A stretch of DNA of 64,000 nt from Bacteroidota bacterium (lineage in GTDB: Bacteria; Bacteroidota; Bacteroidia; Flavobacteriales; Flavobacteriaceae): positions 173,242 to 237,241 of the forward strand of contig JAEWJM010000004.1 in NCBI GenBank assembly GCA_023386585.1, given 5' to 3'. This document shows positions 1 through 8,463 of the stretch, piece by piece (the stretch's first letter is position 1; each line of letters opens with the position of its first letter). A program made the translations under genes and the position numbers. A model generated the notes under the pieces. The model searched no databases and had not been told where the DNA came from. It saw nothing but the letters and a program-made list of their open reading frames with translations.

Positions 1-885
1 GATGAAATGCTGAACCTTGGCTTCAGGCCACAGTTGACGTCGATTTTTGCAATGCTGAAAAAACGCAGGCAAAATATACTTTTTTCAGCGACAATGACGG
101 ATGACGTGGACGAAGTCCTCAACGACTATTTCGATTTCCCTGAAGAAGTGACGCTGGCTCCATCGGGGACTCCGCTCGAGCAGATCACGCAACTCGCCTA
201 TCCGGTTCCGAATTTTAATACAAAAATAAATCTGCTGACTCACTTACTGAACGAAAACCCAGAAATGGATCGGCTATTGGTGTTTGTGAACAATAAAAAG
301 ATTGCCGACATGCTGCACGAGCGGATCGAGGCAAATTTTGAAGGCCAGTTTGGCGTAATCCACTCGAATAAATCGCAAAATTACAGGCTGAACACCATGC
401 AATCGTTTCGCGACGGGCAACTGCGCGGGATAATTACGACAGATATCATGGCGCGCGGACTCGACATTTCGAATATTTCGCACGTTATCAACTTTGAAAT
501 GCCGGAGCTTCCCGAGCAATACATTCACCGGATAGGTCGGACAGGACGTGCCGACGCAACCGGAACCGCAATCAGCTTTTATTCGCCGCGCGAGGAAGAA
601 CTGAAGATTGAGTCGGAATTGCTGATGAATCGCGAAATCGAAACTCTGCCAATGCCTGAAGCAATTGAGATTTCAAAGTTGCTGATCGGACCGGAAAAAG
701 AAAAAGAGAAGGTCAAATTTCTTCTCAAAAAGCCGAAAATCGAAGGCGATGGCGCTTTTCACGAAAAAACCGCGAAAAACAAAAAGGTGAACCTGGGCGG
801 ACCATCGAAGACAAAAAAGAAAAAATCGGGATCTGTAAACCGGAACCTCTTGCGCTCGCAGAACGACAAGCGCAAAAAGAAATAA
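1..885 (+). CDS. DEAD-box RNA helicase (RhlE-like), C-terminal part; 5' end outside window
   Basis: The frame is open from base 1, so the N-terminus with the Q motif, Walker A and most of the DEAD box lies upstream. The first residues (DEMLNLGF) are what follows a DEAD motif. Visible further on are SAT (motif III, about residue 30), the helicase C domain with TTDIMARGLD, and QYIHRIGRTGRA (motif VI). The last 70 or so residues are rich in Lys, Asn and Ser, a basic RNA-binding tail usual in RhlE-type helicases. Family role: ATP-dependent RNA unwinding in ribosome assembly or RNA decay. The exact subfamily is inferred from the basic tail and short length. Another DEAD-box helicase, of CsdA type, lies at 27384. 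Confidence 0.93.
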   Translation, partial: DEMLNLGFRPQLTSIFAMLKKRRQNILFSATMTDDVDEVLNDYFDFPEEVTLAPSGTPLEQITQLAYPVPNFNTKINLLTHLLNENPEMDRLLVFVNNKKIADMLHERIEANFEGQFGVIHSNKSQNYRLNTMQSFRDGQLRGIITTDIMARGLDISNISHVINFEMPELPEQYIHRIGRTGRADATGTAISFYSPREEELKIESELLMNREIETLPMPEAIEISKLLIGPEKEKEKVKFLLKKPKIEGDGAFHEKTAKNKKVNLGGPSKTKKKKSGSVNRNLLRSQNDKRKKK

Positions 886-907
886 TGGAAAAGTGAAAAA
901 CGATTGC

Positions 908-915
908 TATTTTTG
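908..915 (+). promoter_or_regulatory. Candidate -7 box of the 950-5095 operon
   Basis: TATTTTTG fits the Bacteroidota -7 consensus TAnnTTTG, 34 bases before the ATG at 950. No clear -33 TTG was found at the right distance, so this rests on one element. Confidence 0.4.
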
Positions 916-949
916 ACAACCAGCTTCACGGTCGAAATAACACATAGGA

Positions 950-2878
950 ATGCAATTCAAACATCCTGAAATCCTTTACTTCCTCTTTTTGCTGGCCATT
1001 CCCATTATCGTCCATCTCTTCCAGTTGCGGCGTTTCAAGAAGGAATATTTTACGAACGTCCGTTTTCTTAAAGAGCTATCCATCCAAACCCGGAAAAGCT
1101 CCAAAATCAAAAAATACCTGCTTCTTGCATCGCGGCTTTTGTTGCTTGCGGCCCTGATCTTCGCATTTGCCCAGCCGTTCTTTAACGCGCCCGACCAGAA
1201 AAATGCTACGAACGAACTGTACGTTGTACTTGATAATTCGTTCAGTATGCAGGCGAAAGGAAAAAAAGGCGAATTGTTGAAACGCACTGTCGAAGACCTG
1301 CTCGAACACATGCCGCAAGACCAGCAATTCTCGTTGCTTACCAATTCAGATGCTTTTTGGGACGTAGATATCAAGTCGGTTCGAAAAGACCTGCAGAACG
1401 TGAATTACAGCGCAATTCCGTTTGATCCGCAAAGTGCAATGGCAAAATTGATGGCCCGAAAAACGCCATTCAGCAAAGATGTGATCGTAATTTCGGATGC
1501 GGTCGGATTACAGGCTGGGCCGGCTAAAAGCTTCAAAAACGATCTGAACAAGACGTTCGTCATTCCCGAAGCCGAGCAAAAAAACAATGTTTCGGTTGAC
1601 AGCGTTTATATACGCCAGACGACCGACAAGTTTTATGAATTGGGTGTCGATATTCGTTCGTTTGGCGAGCGCTCTTCGGACGTTCCGATTGCGCTCTATG
1701 ACAAAGGAAAGCTCGTTGCGAAAATGCAGGCGAAGCTCGACACAAAGAAAAAATCAGTAACTTTTACGATTCCGAAACAAGATTTCGATGGATTTGTTTC
1801 GGTGAGCGACAACGGATTAGAATACGACAACACCTATTATTTCAGCATCGCAAAACCGCAGAAAATCGATGTACTCAGCATCGGCGATCCTGGAAAAGCC
1901 GACTTTCTGGCGAAAATTTATACGCACGACGAATTTAATTACAGTAATTTCGATCTTTCGCAATTGGATTACAATCAATTGGAAAAACAGGACCTTATCG
2001 TTCTGAATGAGCTTCGCGAGCTTCCTCAGGCGTTGCAGACGACGTTGAAATCCTTTGTTGAAAATGGCGGAAACCTCGCTTTCATTCCGGCAGCCGAAGC
2101 GAATCTCGCCACGATGAACACTTTCGTGGCCGGATTTGCAAACGCAAGCTTTTCTGCCATCCAAAGCCGGGAAAGTCAGGTGACCAAAATTACCTTCAAT
2201 AATCCGCTCTACTCGGGTGTTTTTGAAAAGAAAATCGAAAACTTCCAATATCCAAAAACCAAGGCAACGTTTGAAATCAAAGGAAATGCGCCCGCAGCGT
2301 TGGCTTACGACAATCAAAGTACGTTTCTTGCCACGATCAACAACAGAATTTCGTCCGTCTATATTTTCGCGGCGCCAATCAACAAAGAGAACAGCAACTT
2401 CAGGAATTCGCCACTGATCGTCCCGACGTTTTACAATATGGCGCTAAATTCCTCTACGACCGGCGTTTCCGCAGTTACGATTGGCGATGACAAGCCGTTA
2501 ATTGTAGATGCGGCGCTGGCGAAAGATGAGATAATTGACATCCGAAACCAGAACGAAAAATTCATTCCGGTCCAGCAGGTCTTGAACAATAAAGTGCGAC
2601 TGACTTTTAACGGTTATCCGCAACAGGCTGGAAATTTCACTATTTTCAAACAAAATCAGGCATTGAAAAGCATCAGTTTTAATTACCAGCGGACTGAGAG
2701 CGACCTGTTCAATGACGGCAGCAGCTTGTTATCCGATTATAAAATTGCCAATTCAGTGGACGATGTACTGACGGCAATGCAAACGGGCCGTACCGACAAT
2801 GAAATCTGGAAATGGTTTGCCGTTCTGGCGTTGCTTTTCCTTCTTGCCGAAGTATTAATCCAAAAATTTGTAAAATGA
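950..2878 (+). CDS. BatA/VWA-domain membrane protein
   Basis: This 642-residue protein starts with the BatA-type N-terminal module: a membrane segment at about 7-24, a basic stretch, and a second segment at about 56-78. A von Willebrand A-like domain follows with a MIDAS motif D-x-S-x-S at 95-99. The middle is a long extracytoplasmic region and the chain ends in a third membrane segment (about 622-640). Such proteins belong to the Bacteroides aerotolerance (Bat) group, but no MoxR ATPase or other bat gene is next to it, so a role in a Bat complex is not shown. It leads a tight operon: its TGA overlaps the ATG of the dihydroorotase-like gene (ATGA). Confidence 0.85.
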   Translation: MQFKHPEILYFLFLLAIPIIVHLFQLRRFKKEYFTNVRFLKELSIQTRKSSKIKKYLLLASRLLLLAALIFAFAQPFFNAPDQKNATNELYVVLDNSFSMQAKGKKGELLKRTVEDLLEHMPQDQQFSLLTNSDAFWDVDIKSVRKDLQNVNYSAIPFDPQSAMAKLMARKTPFSKDVIVISDAVGLQAGPAKSFKNDLNKTFVIPEAEQKNNVSVDSVYIRQTTDKFYELGVDIRSFGERSSDVPIALYDKGKLVAKMQAKLDTKKKSVTFTIPKQDFDGFVSVSDNGLEYDNTYYFSIAKPQKIDVLSIGDPGKADFLAKIYTHDEFNYSNFDLSQLDYNQLEKQDLIVLNELRELPQALQTTLKSFVENGGNLAFIPAAEANLATMNTFVAGFANASFSAIQSRESQVTKITFNNPLYSGVFEKKIENFQYPKTKATFEIKGNAPAALAYDNQSTFLATINNRISSVYIFAAPINKENSNFRNSPLIVPTFYNMALNSSTTGVSAVTIGDDKPLIVDAALAKDEIIDIRNQNEKFIPVQQVLNNKVRLTFNGYPQQAGNFTIFKQNQALKSISFNYQRTESDLFNDGSSLLSDYKIANSVDDVLTAMQTGRTDNEIWKWFAVLALLFLLAEVLIQKFVK

Positions 2879-4125
2879 ACCTGATCATCAGACAAGCGCG
2901 GATAATTGAACCCGGTAATCCATTGCATGATTCCGTGGTTGACATTGAGATTTCGGCGGGAAAAATCCGAAACATCGGCACCGGGATTAAAAATGAGAAT
3001 AATGTCAATGAAATCAGGATCGATGACCTTCACATTTCACAAGGTTGGTTCGACAGCAGCGTTTCGTTTGGCGAGCCCGGTTTTGAAGAGCGCGAAACGA
3101 TCGAAAACGGCTTGACTGCGGCGGCGAGCGGCGGATTTACTGCAGTAGCGGTTCAGCCGAACACATTTCCGGTTACCGATAATCAGTCGCAGGTAAAGTT
3201 TATAAAGAGCAAATCTGCAGCAGTTGATGTTTATCCGGTCGGAGCGCTGACAAAAAATTCGGACGGAAAAGACCTCGCTGAATTGTACGACATGAAAACC
3301 GCCGGCGCTATTGCTTTTGGCGACTATAATCGAAACCTCGCAAACAGCAACTTGATGAAGATTGCGCTTCAATATGTGCAGGATTTCGAGGGATTGCTGA
3401 TCGCTTTTTCAGAAGATGCGGAACTAAAAGGCAGTGGCGTTGTGAATGAAGGAATTGTTTCGACAAAGCTCGGCTTGAAAGGAATTCCCACTCTTGCTGA
3501 ATCGGTTCAGGTGGCGCGCAATATTTCGCTTTTGGAATATACCGGTGGCAAAATCCATTTTCCGACTATTTCCTGCGCCGAATCGGTAGCCTTGATCAAA
3601 GATGCAAAACAACGCGGTGTAAATGTCAGCTGCAGCGTTTCGGTTCATCACCTGGTTTTGACGGAAGAAGTTTTAGCAGGATTCGACACACGGTTCAAAG
3701 TTTCGCCTCCGCTGCGCTCGGAAGCGGATCGCAAGGCGCTGATTAAAGGCGTAAAAGAGGGAACTATCGACATGATCACTTCCGATCACAATCCGATCGA
3801 CATTGAAAATAAAAAAATGGAATTTGACCACGCGAAGGTCGGCACCATCGGATTGGAAAGCGCTTTCGGTGCACTGATGACCGTACTGCCAGTAGAATTG
3901 ATTGTTCAAAAGCTAACTGCGGGCAGACAAAGATTTGGCATCGAAATGCCATCGATTAAAGAGAATTCGGAAGCCAACCTGACGCTTTTCACCACAAACG
4001 ACCAATGGAAATTTGGCCCGCAGGACATACGTTCAAAATCAAAAAACAGCGCTTTTATGGAAGTTGGAATGCGCGGCCGTGTAAAAGGAATTTATAATAA
4101 CGGACAACTAAAATCAAACATTTAA
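2875..4125 (+). CDS. Dihydroorotase-like amidohydrolase lacking metal ligands (probable pseudoenzyme)
   Basis: This 416-residue amidohydrolase-superfamily protein resembles class I dihydroorotase throughout, including SEAD/LK-type helices and SDHNP near residue 303. The hallmark metal-binding D-x-H-x-H of strand 1 is replaced: D60 is kept, but the two His positions are S62 and S64 and the usual Arg is G66 (in GWFDSSVSFGEPG). The ligand usually found in a HxED context reads AFSEDAEL here. H258/H259 and D304 remain. True dihydroorotase makes dihydroorotate from carbamoyl-aspartate in pyrimidine synthesis; this copy probably cannot do so in the usual way. ATG 2875 is chosen because it overlaps the previous stop; an in-frame ATG at 2812 lies inside the upstream gene. 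Closely similar proteins are, from memory, annotated as dihydroorotase in flavobacteria. Confidence 0.85.
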   Translation: MNLIIRQARIIEPGNPLHDSVVDIEISAGKIRNIGTGIKNENNVNEIRIDDLHISQGWFDSSVSFGEPGFEERETIENGLTAAASGGFTAVAVQPNTFPVTDNQSQVKFIKSKSAAVDVYPVGALTKNSDGKDLAELYDMKTAGAIAFGDYNRNLANSNLMKIALQYVQDFEGLLIAFSEDAELKGSGVVNEGIVSTKLGLKGIPTLAESVQVARNISLLEYTGGKIHFPTISCAESVALIKDAKQRGVNVSCSVSVHHLVLTEEVLAGFDTRFKVSPPLRSEADRKALIKGVKEGTIDMITSDHNPIDIENKKMEFDHAKVGTIGLESAFGALMTVLPVELIVQKLTAGRQRFGIEMPSIKENSEANLTLFTTNDQWKFGPQDIRSKSKNSAFMEVGMRGRVKGIYNNGQLKSNI

Positions 4126-4126
4126 T

Positions 4127-4450
4127 ATGGCCAAATCGAGTCGGGAAGGAAGAAATATCGCAATCATTGCCTATATTACCCTGATCGGAACCGTTATCGC
4201 ATTGTTTATGAACAGCGAAAAGAAGGACGCGTATGCATCGTTCCACATCCGCCAGGCGCTCGGAATTTTTCTGACGTTTTTTCTGCTTGGATATTTTATC
4301 GGCTACTTCGATAGCTGGATGGTGACGACAGCGTTCTGGATATTTATCTTTGTACTGTGGCTATACGGCTTTCTTTCGGCACTTCAAGGCAACACAAAAC
4401 CGCTTCCACTGCTGGGAAATTTTTATCAGCGGACGTTTAAAAACATATAA
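4127..4450 (+). CDS. Small polytopic membrane protein (DUF4870/Tic20-like)
   Basis: A 107-residue protein with three or four hydrophobic segments: about 9-25 (IAIIAYITLIGTVIALF), 46-62 and 66-87. Between the first two is a short loop with YASFHIRQALG, a pattern seen in DUF4870/Tic20-like bacterial proteins of unknown function. It begins one base after the dihydroorotase-like gene and ends three bases before the esterase gene, so it is co-transcribed with them. No catalytic motif is visible. Confidence 0.75.
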   Translation: MAKSSREGRNIAIIAYITLIGTVIALFMNSEKKDAYASFHIRQALGIFLTFFLLGYFIGYFDSWMVTTAFWIFIFVLWLYGFLSALQGNTKPLPLLGNFYQRTFKNI

Positions 4451-4453
4451 AAA

Positions 4454-5095
4454 ATGGACCATTCGTTATATCATGTCGTTCGTGAGCCGTTGGAGCGCCG
4501 CGACAAGAACCCTTTACTACTTTTGCTTCATGGATATGGCAGCAATGAGGAAGATTTATTCGCATTCGCACCACAACTGCCGGGCGAGTATTTCATCATT
4601 TCCGTGCGCGCGCCTTATCATTTGCCTCCATACGGATACGCCTGGTATTCGATTAATTTCACGGGAAATGAGAGCAATTTCACCGACAACATCCAAGCGG
4701 TAAAATCACGCGACCTGATAGCAAAATTTATTGGTGAAGCGGGTGAACTATACAATATCGACACGAACGACGTCACGCTGATCGGCTTTAGCCAAGGTTG
4801 CATTTTAAGCTACGCAGTTGCATTGTCGTATCCGCATCTCATTCGCCGCGTAATCGCTATGAGCGGTTATCTGAACACGGACCTGCTGACCGAAAATTAT
4901 GAAGAAAATGATTTCAGCGACCTGAAAATGTTTGTTTCGCACGGCACGTCCGACCAGACGATTCCGGTTGCCTGGGCACGGAAAGCGCAGCCAGTCCTTG
5001 ATAGGCTGAATATTGATTATGTGTATAAAGAATATCCGGTTGGACACGGCGTTGCGCCACAAAACTTCTACGACGTTCTTGCGTGGTTGAAATAA
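4454..5095 (+). CDS. Phospholipase/carboxylesterase-family alpha/beta hydrolase
   Basis: A 213-residue cytosolic alpha/beta hydrolase. The oxyanion region is LLLHGYGSNEED (about 23-34), the nucleophile elbow is GFSQG with Ser113, and the likely triad partners are Asp167 (GTSDQTIP) and His198 (VGHG). This fits the short carboxylesterase family that includes acyl-protein thioesterase-like enzymes; the natural substrate cannot be told from sequence. It is the last gene of the 950-5095 operon and faces a convergent gene one base away. Confidence 0.88.
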   Translation: MDHSLYHVVREPLERRDKNPLLLLLHGYGSNEEDLFAFAPQLPGEYFIISVRAPYHLPPYGYAWYSINFTGNESNFTDNIQAVKSRDLIAKFIGEAGELYNIDTNDVTLIGFSQGCILSYAVALSYPHLIRRVIAMSGYLNTDLLTENYEENDFSDLKMFVSHGTSDQTIPVAWARKAQPVLDRLNIDYVYKEYPVGHGVAPQNFYDVLAWLK

Positions 5096-5096
5096 C

Positions 5097-5606
5097 TTAT
5101 TCCTGTTTTTGCTTCGGATAAAGTATCGATTGTATCACTTCGAACGAAACGGATTTATCATCGTTTATAAAGTATTTCAAAAGTACTTCGCCCCAGTATT
5201 CACCGTCACTGTAATCGGCGATGATCCATCGGTGATTCAGGATTTTCGTTTTGTTAATGATGAACTTCTGCGCACCTAGCTGATCCTGTCCCGTGTACGG
5301 GTTGCCTTTCGGATTGTTATTAAAATCCATCAGCTTGTCCTTGACGTAGGGAATAAGTTGGTCGAAAGTCATCTCGCCGGAATTCCCATTGTAAAAATAA
5401 TCCTGTGCGTTCTGATTGTTTTCAAGCGAAAAATAGTTGGCGTCTGCAAGTTTAGTTTCGGCATTGGAAAGACTGTCTCTCAGTATTTTAGAATTATCGA
5501 CTTTAACCTGCGATTTAGCAATTCCTCGTTTTGAAAAATACATATAGGTAAAAACGTTACAGAGCACTGCAAAGATGAATAGATAGAGAAATAGATTTTT
5601 TTTCAT
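5097..5606 (-). CDS. Membrane-anchored hypothetical protein
   Basis: Not recognised. The 169-residue product has one N-terminal hydrophobic segment (about 4-23, KNLFLYLFIFAVLCNVFTYM) that is a signal anchor or uncleaved signal. A coiled-coil-like stretch follows (about 36-56), then a globular domain. The start at 5606 gives a clean signal segment; a longer in-frame extension to 5807 would run inside the upstream hydrolase gene and is not credible. It begins four bases after that gene's stop, so the two are likely co-transcribed. Confidence 0.75.
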   Translation of the reverse strand: MKKNLFLYLFIFAVLCNVFTYMYFSKRGIAKSQVKVDNSKILRDSLSNAETKLADANYFSLENNQNAQDYFYNGNSGEMTFDQLIPYVKDKLMDFNNNPKGNPYTGQDQLGAQKFIINKTKILNHRWIIADYSDGEYWGEVLLKYFINDDKSVSFEVIQSILYPKQKQE

Positions 5607-5610
5607 TGTT

Positions 5611-6375
5611 TCAGATTGTAATTTCAAGATTATCAAAGGCAAGATATATGTTTTCAGGAAGTTGGTTTTGAACTTCTTCATGAAAACCAAAAAGATGGCT
5701 GATATGCGTGAGGTATGCTTTCTCCGGATTGACCCTTGAAATGAAAGAAAGCGCCTCTTCCAAGTTAAAATGCATGTCGTGCGGTTCAAACCTAAGTGCG
5801 TTGACAACCAGTATTTTAATGCCTTTCAATTTCAGCATTTCTTCATCATCAATAGTTTTTACGTCGGTCAGGTACGCAAAGTCGTCGATGCGATATCCAA
5901 AGATCTGGAGTCCGCCGTGCATCACATTAATCGGAATAATTTCCTTGCCTTTAAAGTGAATGTTTTTTCCATTTTCAACTACATGCGAAATGACGCTTGG
6001 CGCGCCTGGATATCGATTCTCGATCTGAAATACATAATCGAATCGCTTACGCAAATTGTCGAGTACGCGTGGATGCGCATATAAAGGCATCGGTCCGTTT
6101 TGAAAGTTCAATGGCCTTATGTCATCGAGGCCTGCAGTGTGATCGGCATGTTCGTGCGTGTAAAAGATCGCATCTACATGGGAACACCCGCTGGCAAGCA
6201 TCTGTTGACGGAAATCGGGTCCACAATCAATCACGAGCGAGCAGCCTTCCCATTGAATCCAAACCGAAACCCTGAGCCTTTTATCTCTCGGATCATTACT
6301 CAGACAAACCGGATGGCGGCTGCCTATTACAGGTATGCCTTGTGAAGTGCCGGTGCCCAGAAAATAGACTTTCAA
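5611..6375 (-). CDS. MBL-fold metallo-hydrolase (PhnP-like)
   Basis: A 254-residue metallo-beta-lactamase-fold enzyme with the metal motif H-x-H-x-D-H at 74-79 (THEHADH), an upstream GTGTSQGIP turn near the N-terminus, and a late LTHISH motif. The arrangement matches the PhnP-like branch (cyclic phosphodiesterases) annotated in many Bacteroidota. There is no phosphonate operon here, so the substrate is open. It shares a compact divergent promoter with the 6464 gene. Confidence 0.85.
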   Translation of the reverse strand: MKVYFLGTGTSQGIPVIGSRHPVCLSNDPRDKRLRVSVWIQWEGCSLVIDCGPDFRQQMLASGCSHVDAIFYTHEHADHTAGLDDIRPLNFQNGPMPLYAHPRVLDNLRKRFDYVFQIENRYPGAPSVISHVVENGKNIHFKGKEIIPINVMHGGLQIFGYRIDDFAYLTDVKTIDDEEMLKLKGIKILVVNALRFEPHDMHFNLEEALSFISRVNPEKAYLTHISHLFGFHEEVQNQLPENIYLAFDNLEITI

Positions 6376-6390
6376 GCTGTTATTTTTTTA

Positions 6391-6418
6391 CAAAAATAGA
6401 GTAATTCTCCTTTGTCAA
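6391..6418 (-). promoter_or_regulatory. Promoter of the MBL hydrolase operon
   Basis: On the minus strand, a TTG (plus-strand CAA 6416-6418) lies 17 bases from a -7 box TATTTTTG (plus-strand 6391-6398). The ATG is at 6375. It abuts the opposite promoter. Confidence 0.65.
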
Positions 6419-6439
6419 GACCCTATTTTGTTAACTTTG
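6412..6439 (+). promoter_or_regulatory. Promoter of the 6464 gene
   Basis: A TTG at 6412-6414 and a -7 box TAACTTTG at 6432-6439 are separated by 17 bases, a normal Bacteroidota spacing. The ATG follows at 6464. Confidence 0.7.
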
Positions 6440-6463
6440 TAAAACCAGAAAGTGTGATAAAGA

Positions 6464-7927
6464 ATGGAAACTGAAATAACCTTAAAGGGCGATAAAGTAA
6501 TTGAACAAATACCTTCGATTAAGGATAAAGCGCTCCGCATCAACCTCAATGAAAACATCTACGGAACATTTGCGGAAATCGGAGCCGGACAGGAAACTGT
6601 AAGGCATTTCTTTAGATCTGGAGGTTCATCAGGAACGATCGCCAAGGCAATGTCGGCTTATGATAAGGATTTCAGCGATGCGATTTACGGTGTTGAAGAT
6701 GACGGCCGGTATGTTACGGAAAGCCGGTTGAAAAAAATGCTTCGCCATGAAGTTTCACTAATTGAACACCGTTTAAAACGCGACAAGCATCCGGGAAAAT
6801 TGTTTTTCAGTTATGCGAATACCGTTGCTACAATTGATTTTGCGAAGCAGTTCAAGGGCCATGGCTGGGTCGGAATCAGATACCAGCTTGAGCCGGACGA
6901 GGATTATAACGAAATCATTATCCACATCCGCTTTAAGGAAACCGACGCAAGGCTGCAACAGGAAACGCTTGGCGTACTTGGTGTAAACCTGATTTACGGC
7001 GCCTTCTACAAGCACAATGATCCAAAGAAACTGTTGCGTTATCTGTACGATCACCTTGATAAAGATCAGATTGAAATTGACACGATTAACTTTTCAGGAC
7101 CGCGCTTCGCCGATGTAGACAACCGTTTGATGAGCCTTCAATTGGTGAAAAACGGCATGACCGATGCGGTGATGTTCGATCCTGACGGCAACAACATTCT
7201 TCCGGCATCAATTCTTTACAAAAAGAATATTCTGGCGCTTCGGGGCAGTTTCAGGCCGGTGACAAAGGTCAACATGGACATGTACGAGAAATCGCTGAAA
7301 ATGTTCCTCGAAGAAAGTAAGGTCGAACCTAAAAATACTCTGGTAATTTTCGAGATTACACTTTCGAACCTGCGGTCGGATGGTGAAATTGACGAGCGCG
7401 ATTTCATGGACCGAGCTGAACTTCTGTGTTCTTTAGGTCAAACGGTGATGATTTCGAACTTCCAGGAATACTATAAAGTCGTTGAATATTTCTCAAATTA
7501 TACCAAAGCAAGAATGGGACTCGCAATGGGAGTCAATAACCTGGTCGACATCTTTGATGAAAAATATTACCGGCACCTGAGCGGTGGAATTCTCGAAGCG
7601 TTCGGGAAACTTTTCTATCGTGACTTGAAAGTTTTCTTGTATCCGATGTTGGGTGATGACGGAGAAATCATAAACTCAGAAAACCTGAAAGTCCACCCAA
7701 GAATGAAAGAGCTTTACAAATTCTTTAAATTCAACGGAAAGGTAATTGACATTGACGATTTCGATCCACACAACCTGCAGGTATTCTCACGCGAAGTGCT
7801 TAAAATGATCAGTAAAGGCAAGCCTGGATGGGAAGAGATGCTTCCTGAAGGCATTGCAAACCTCATAAAAAAAGACAATTTATTCGGCTACGATCCCTCG
7901 AGAGAACTGGCTGAAAACACGAAGTAG
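6464..7927 (+). CDS. Conserved Bacteroidota protein of unknown function
   Basis: A 487-residue soluble protein with no signal peptide and no membrane segment. From memory, near-identical full-length relatives occur across Flavobacteriaceae, sometimes under the labels nicotinate-nucleotide adenylyltransferase or TonB-dependent receptor. Neither label is supported here: there is no adenylyltransferase HxGH motif and no beta-barrel signature. Recognisable but unassigned stretches are GTFAEIGAGQETVRHFFR (about 34-51), FSYANTVATIDFAKQ, and NFSGPRFADVDNRLMSLQLV. The strong conservation suggests a housekeeping role. It is monocistronic, with its own promoter and a strong terminator. Confidence 0.85.
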   Translation: METEITLKGDKVIEQIPSIKDKALRINLNENIYGTFAEIGAGQETVRHFFRSGGSSGTIAKAMSAYDKDFSDAIYGVEDDGRYVTESRLKKMLRHEVSLIEHRLKRDKHPGKLFFSYANTVATIDFAKQFKGHGWVGIRYQLEPDEDYNEIIIHIRFKETDARLQQETLGVLGVNLIYGAFYKHNDPKKLLRYLYDHLDKDQIEIDTINFSGPRFADVDNRLMSLQLVKNGMTDAVMFDPDGNNILPASILYKKNILALRGSFRPVTKVNMDMYEKSLKMFLEESKVEPKNTLVIFEITLSNLRSDGEIDERDFMDRAELLCSLGQTVMISNFQEYYKVVEYFSNYTKARMGLAMGVNNLVDIFDEKYYRHLSGGILEAFGKLFYRDLKVFLYPMLGDDGEIINSENLKVHPRMKELYKFFKFNGKVIDIDDFDPHNLQVFSREVLKMISKGKPGWEEMLPEGIANLIKKDNLFGYDPSRELAENTK

Positions 7928-7944
7928 TTTAATTAGATTTGGGA

Positions 7945-7986
7945 AGCAGAAGCCGGAATTGCTGTCAGTTCCGGCTTCTGCTATTT
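7945..7986. terminator. Bidirectional terminator
   Basis: A perfect 14-bp stem (7945-7958 with 7969-7982) and a 10-base loop, followed by ATTTTA. It sits between the convergent 6464 gene and bcp; the right arm includes the first bases of the bcp stop codon. Confidence 0.8.
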
Positions 7987-8433
7987 TAGGATTTGCGAAG
8001 CGTGATTTTTGGTTTTAACGTCCGAGATGACCTCGCTTATAATTCCATTTTCATCAATAACGAACGTAATCCTGTGGATGCCATTGTAGTTGCGCCCCAT
8101 AAATTTTTTCGGGCCCCAGACTCCGAACGCATTGATGATCGATTTGTCTTCATCCGCCAAAAGCGGAAACGGGAATTTGTACTTTTCGCTAAATTTTGAC
8201 TGTGCTTTTATGCTATCGGCGCTGATGCCAAGAAGCGCATAATTGCCGGCTTGGAATCTATCAAAATTATCGCGAAGGTCGCACGCCTCTGCGGTGCAGC
8301 CTGGTGTATTGGCTTTCGGGTAAAAGAAAACCACCAGTTTTTTCCCTGCATAGTCGGATAATCGATGCTCATTGCCATACTGATCGACGCCATGAAAATC
8401 GGGCGCTTGATCTCCTTTTTGTAAAGTTTCCAT
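7981..8433 (-). CDS. bcp: Thiol peroxidase, Bcp-type peroxiredoxin
   Basis: A 150-residue AhpC/TSA-fold protein of normal Bcp length. It carries the peroxidatic motif TPGCT with Cys46 and a resolving cysteine at Cys51, the five-residue spacing of E. coli-type Bcp. It reduces hydrogen peroxide and organic peroxides using thioredoxin. It is divergent from nth, only 30 bases apart, so the two promoters must overlap; both genes deal with oxidative damage, which may be why the arrangement persists (inference). Confidence 0.95.
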   Translation of the reverse strand: METLQKGDQAPDFHGVDQYGNEHRLSDYAGKKLVVFFYPKANTPGCTAEACDLRDNFDRFQAGNYALLGISADSIKAQSKFSEKYKFPFPLLADEDKSIINAFGVWGPKKFMGRNYNGIHRITFVIDENGIISEVISDVKTKNHASQILK

Positions 8434-8445
8434 AACCTATATTTG
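8419..8445 (+). promoter_or_regulatory. Candidate nth promoter
   Basis: A TTG at 8419-8421 and TATATTTG at 8438-8445, spacing 16, lie within the 5' end of bcp. The nth ATG is at 8464. Confidence 0.5.
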
Positions 8446-8463
8446 TCATAAATATAGTTATAA

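Noticed and set aside
2709..3033. Long minus-strand frames opposite the BatA and dihydroorotase-like genes
   Set aside because: They are shadows of well-supported genes and have no family resemblance. The same applies to dozens of other antisense frames, including 21303-22310 and 24163-25065.
5607..5807. Longer version of the membrane-anchored protein at 5097
   Set aside because: It would lie inside the MBL hydrolase gene in another frame and would destroy the N-terminal signal segment.
6464..7927. Label nicotinate-nucleotide adenylyltransferase or TonB receptor
   Set aside because: Neither the HxGH motif nor a signal peptide, plug or barrel pattern is present.
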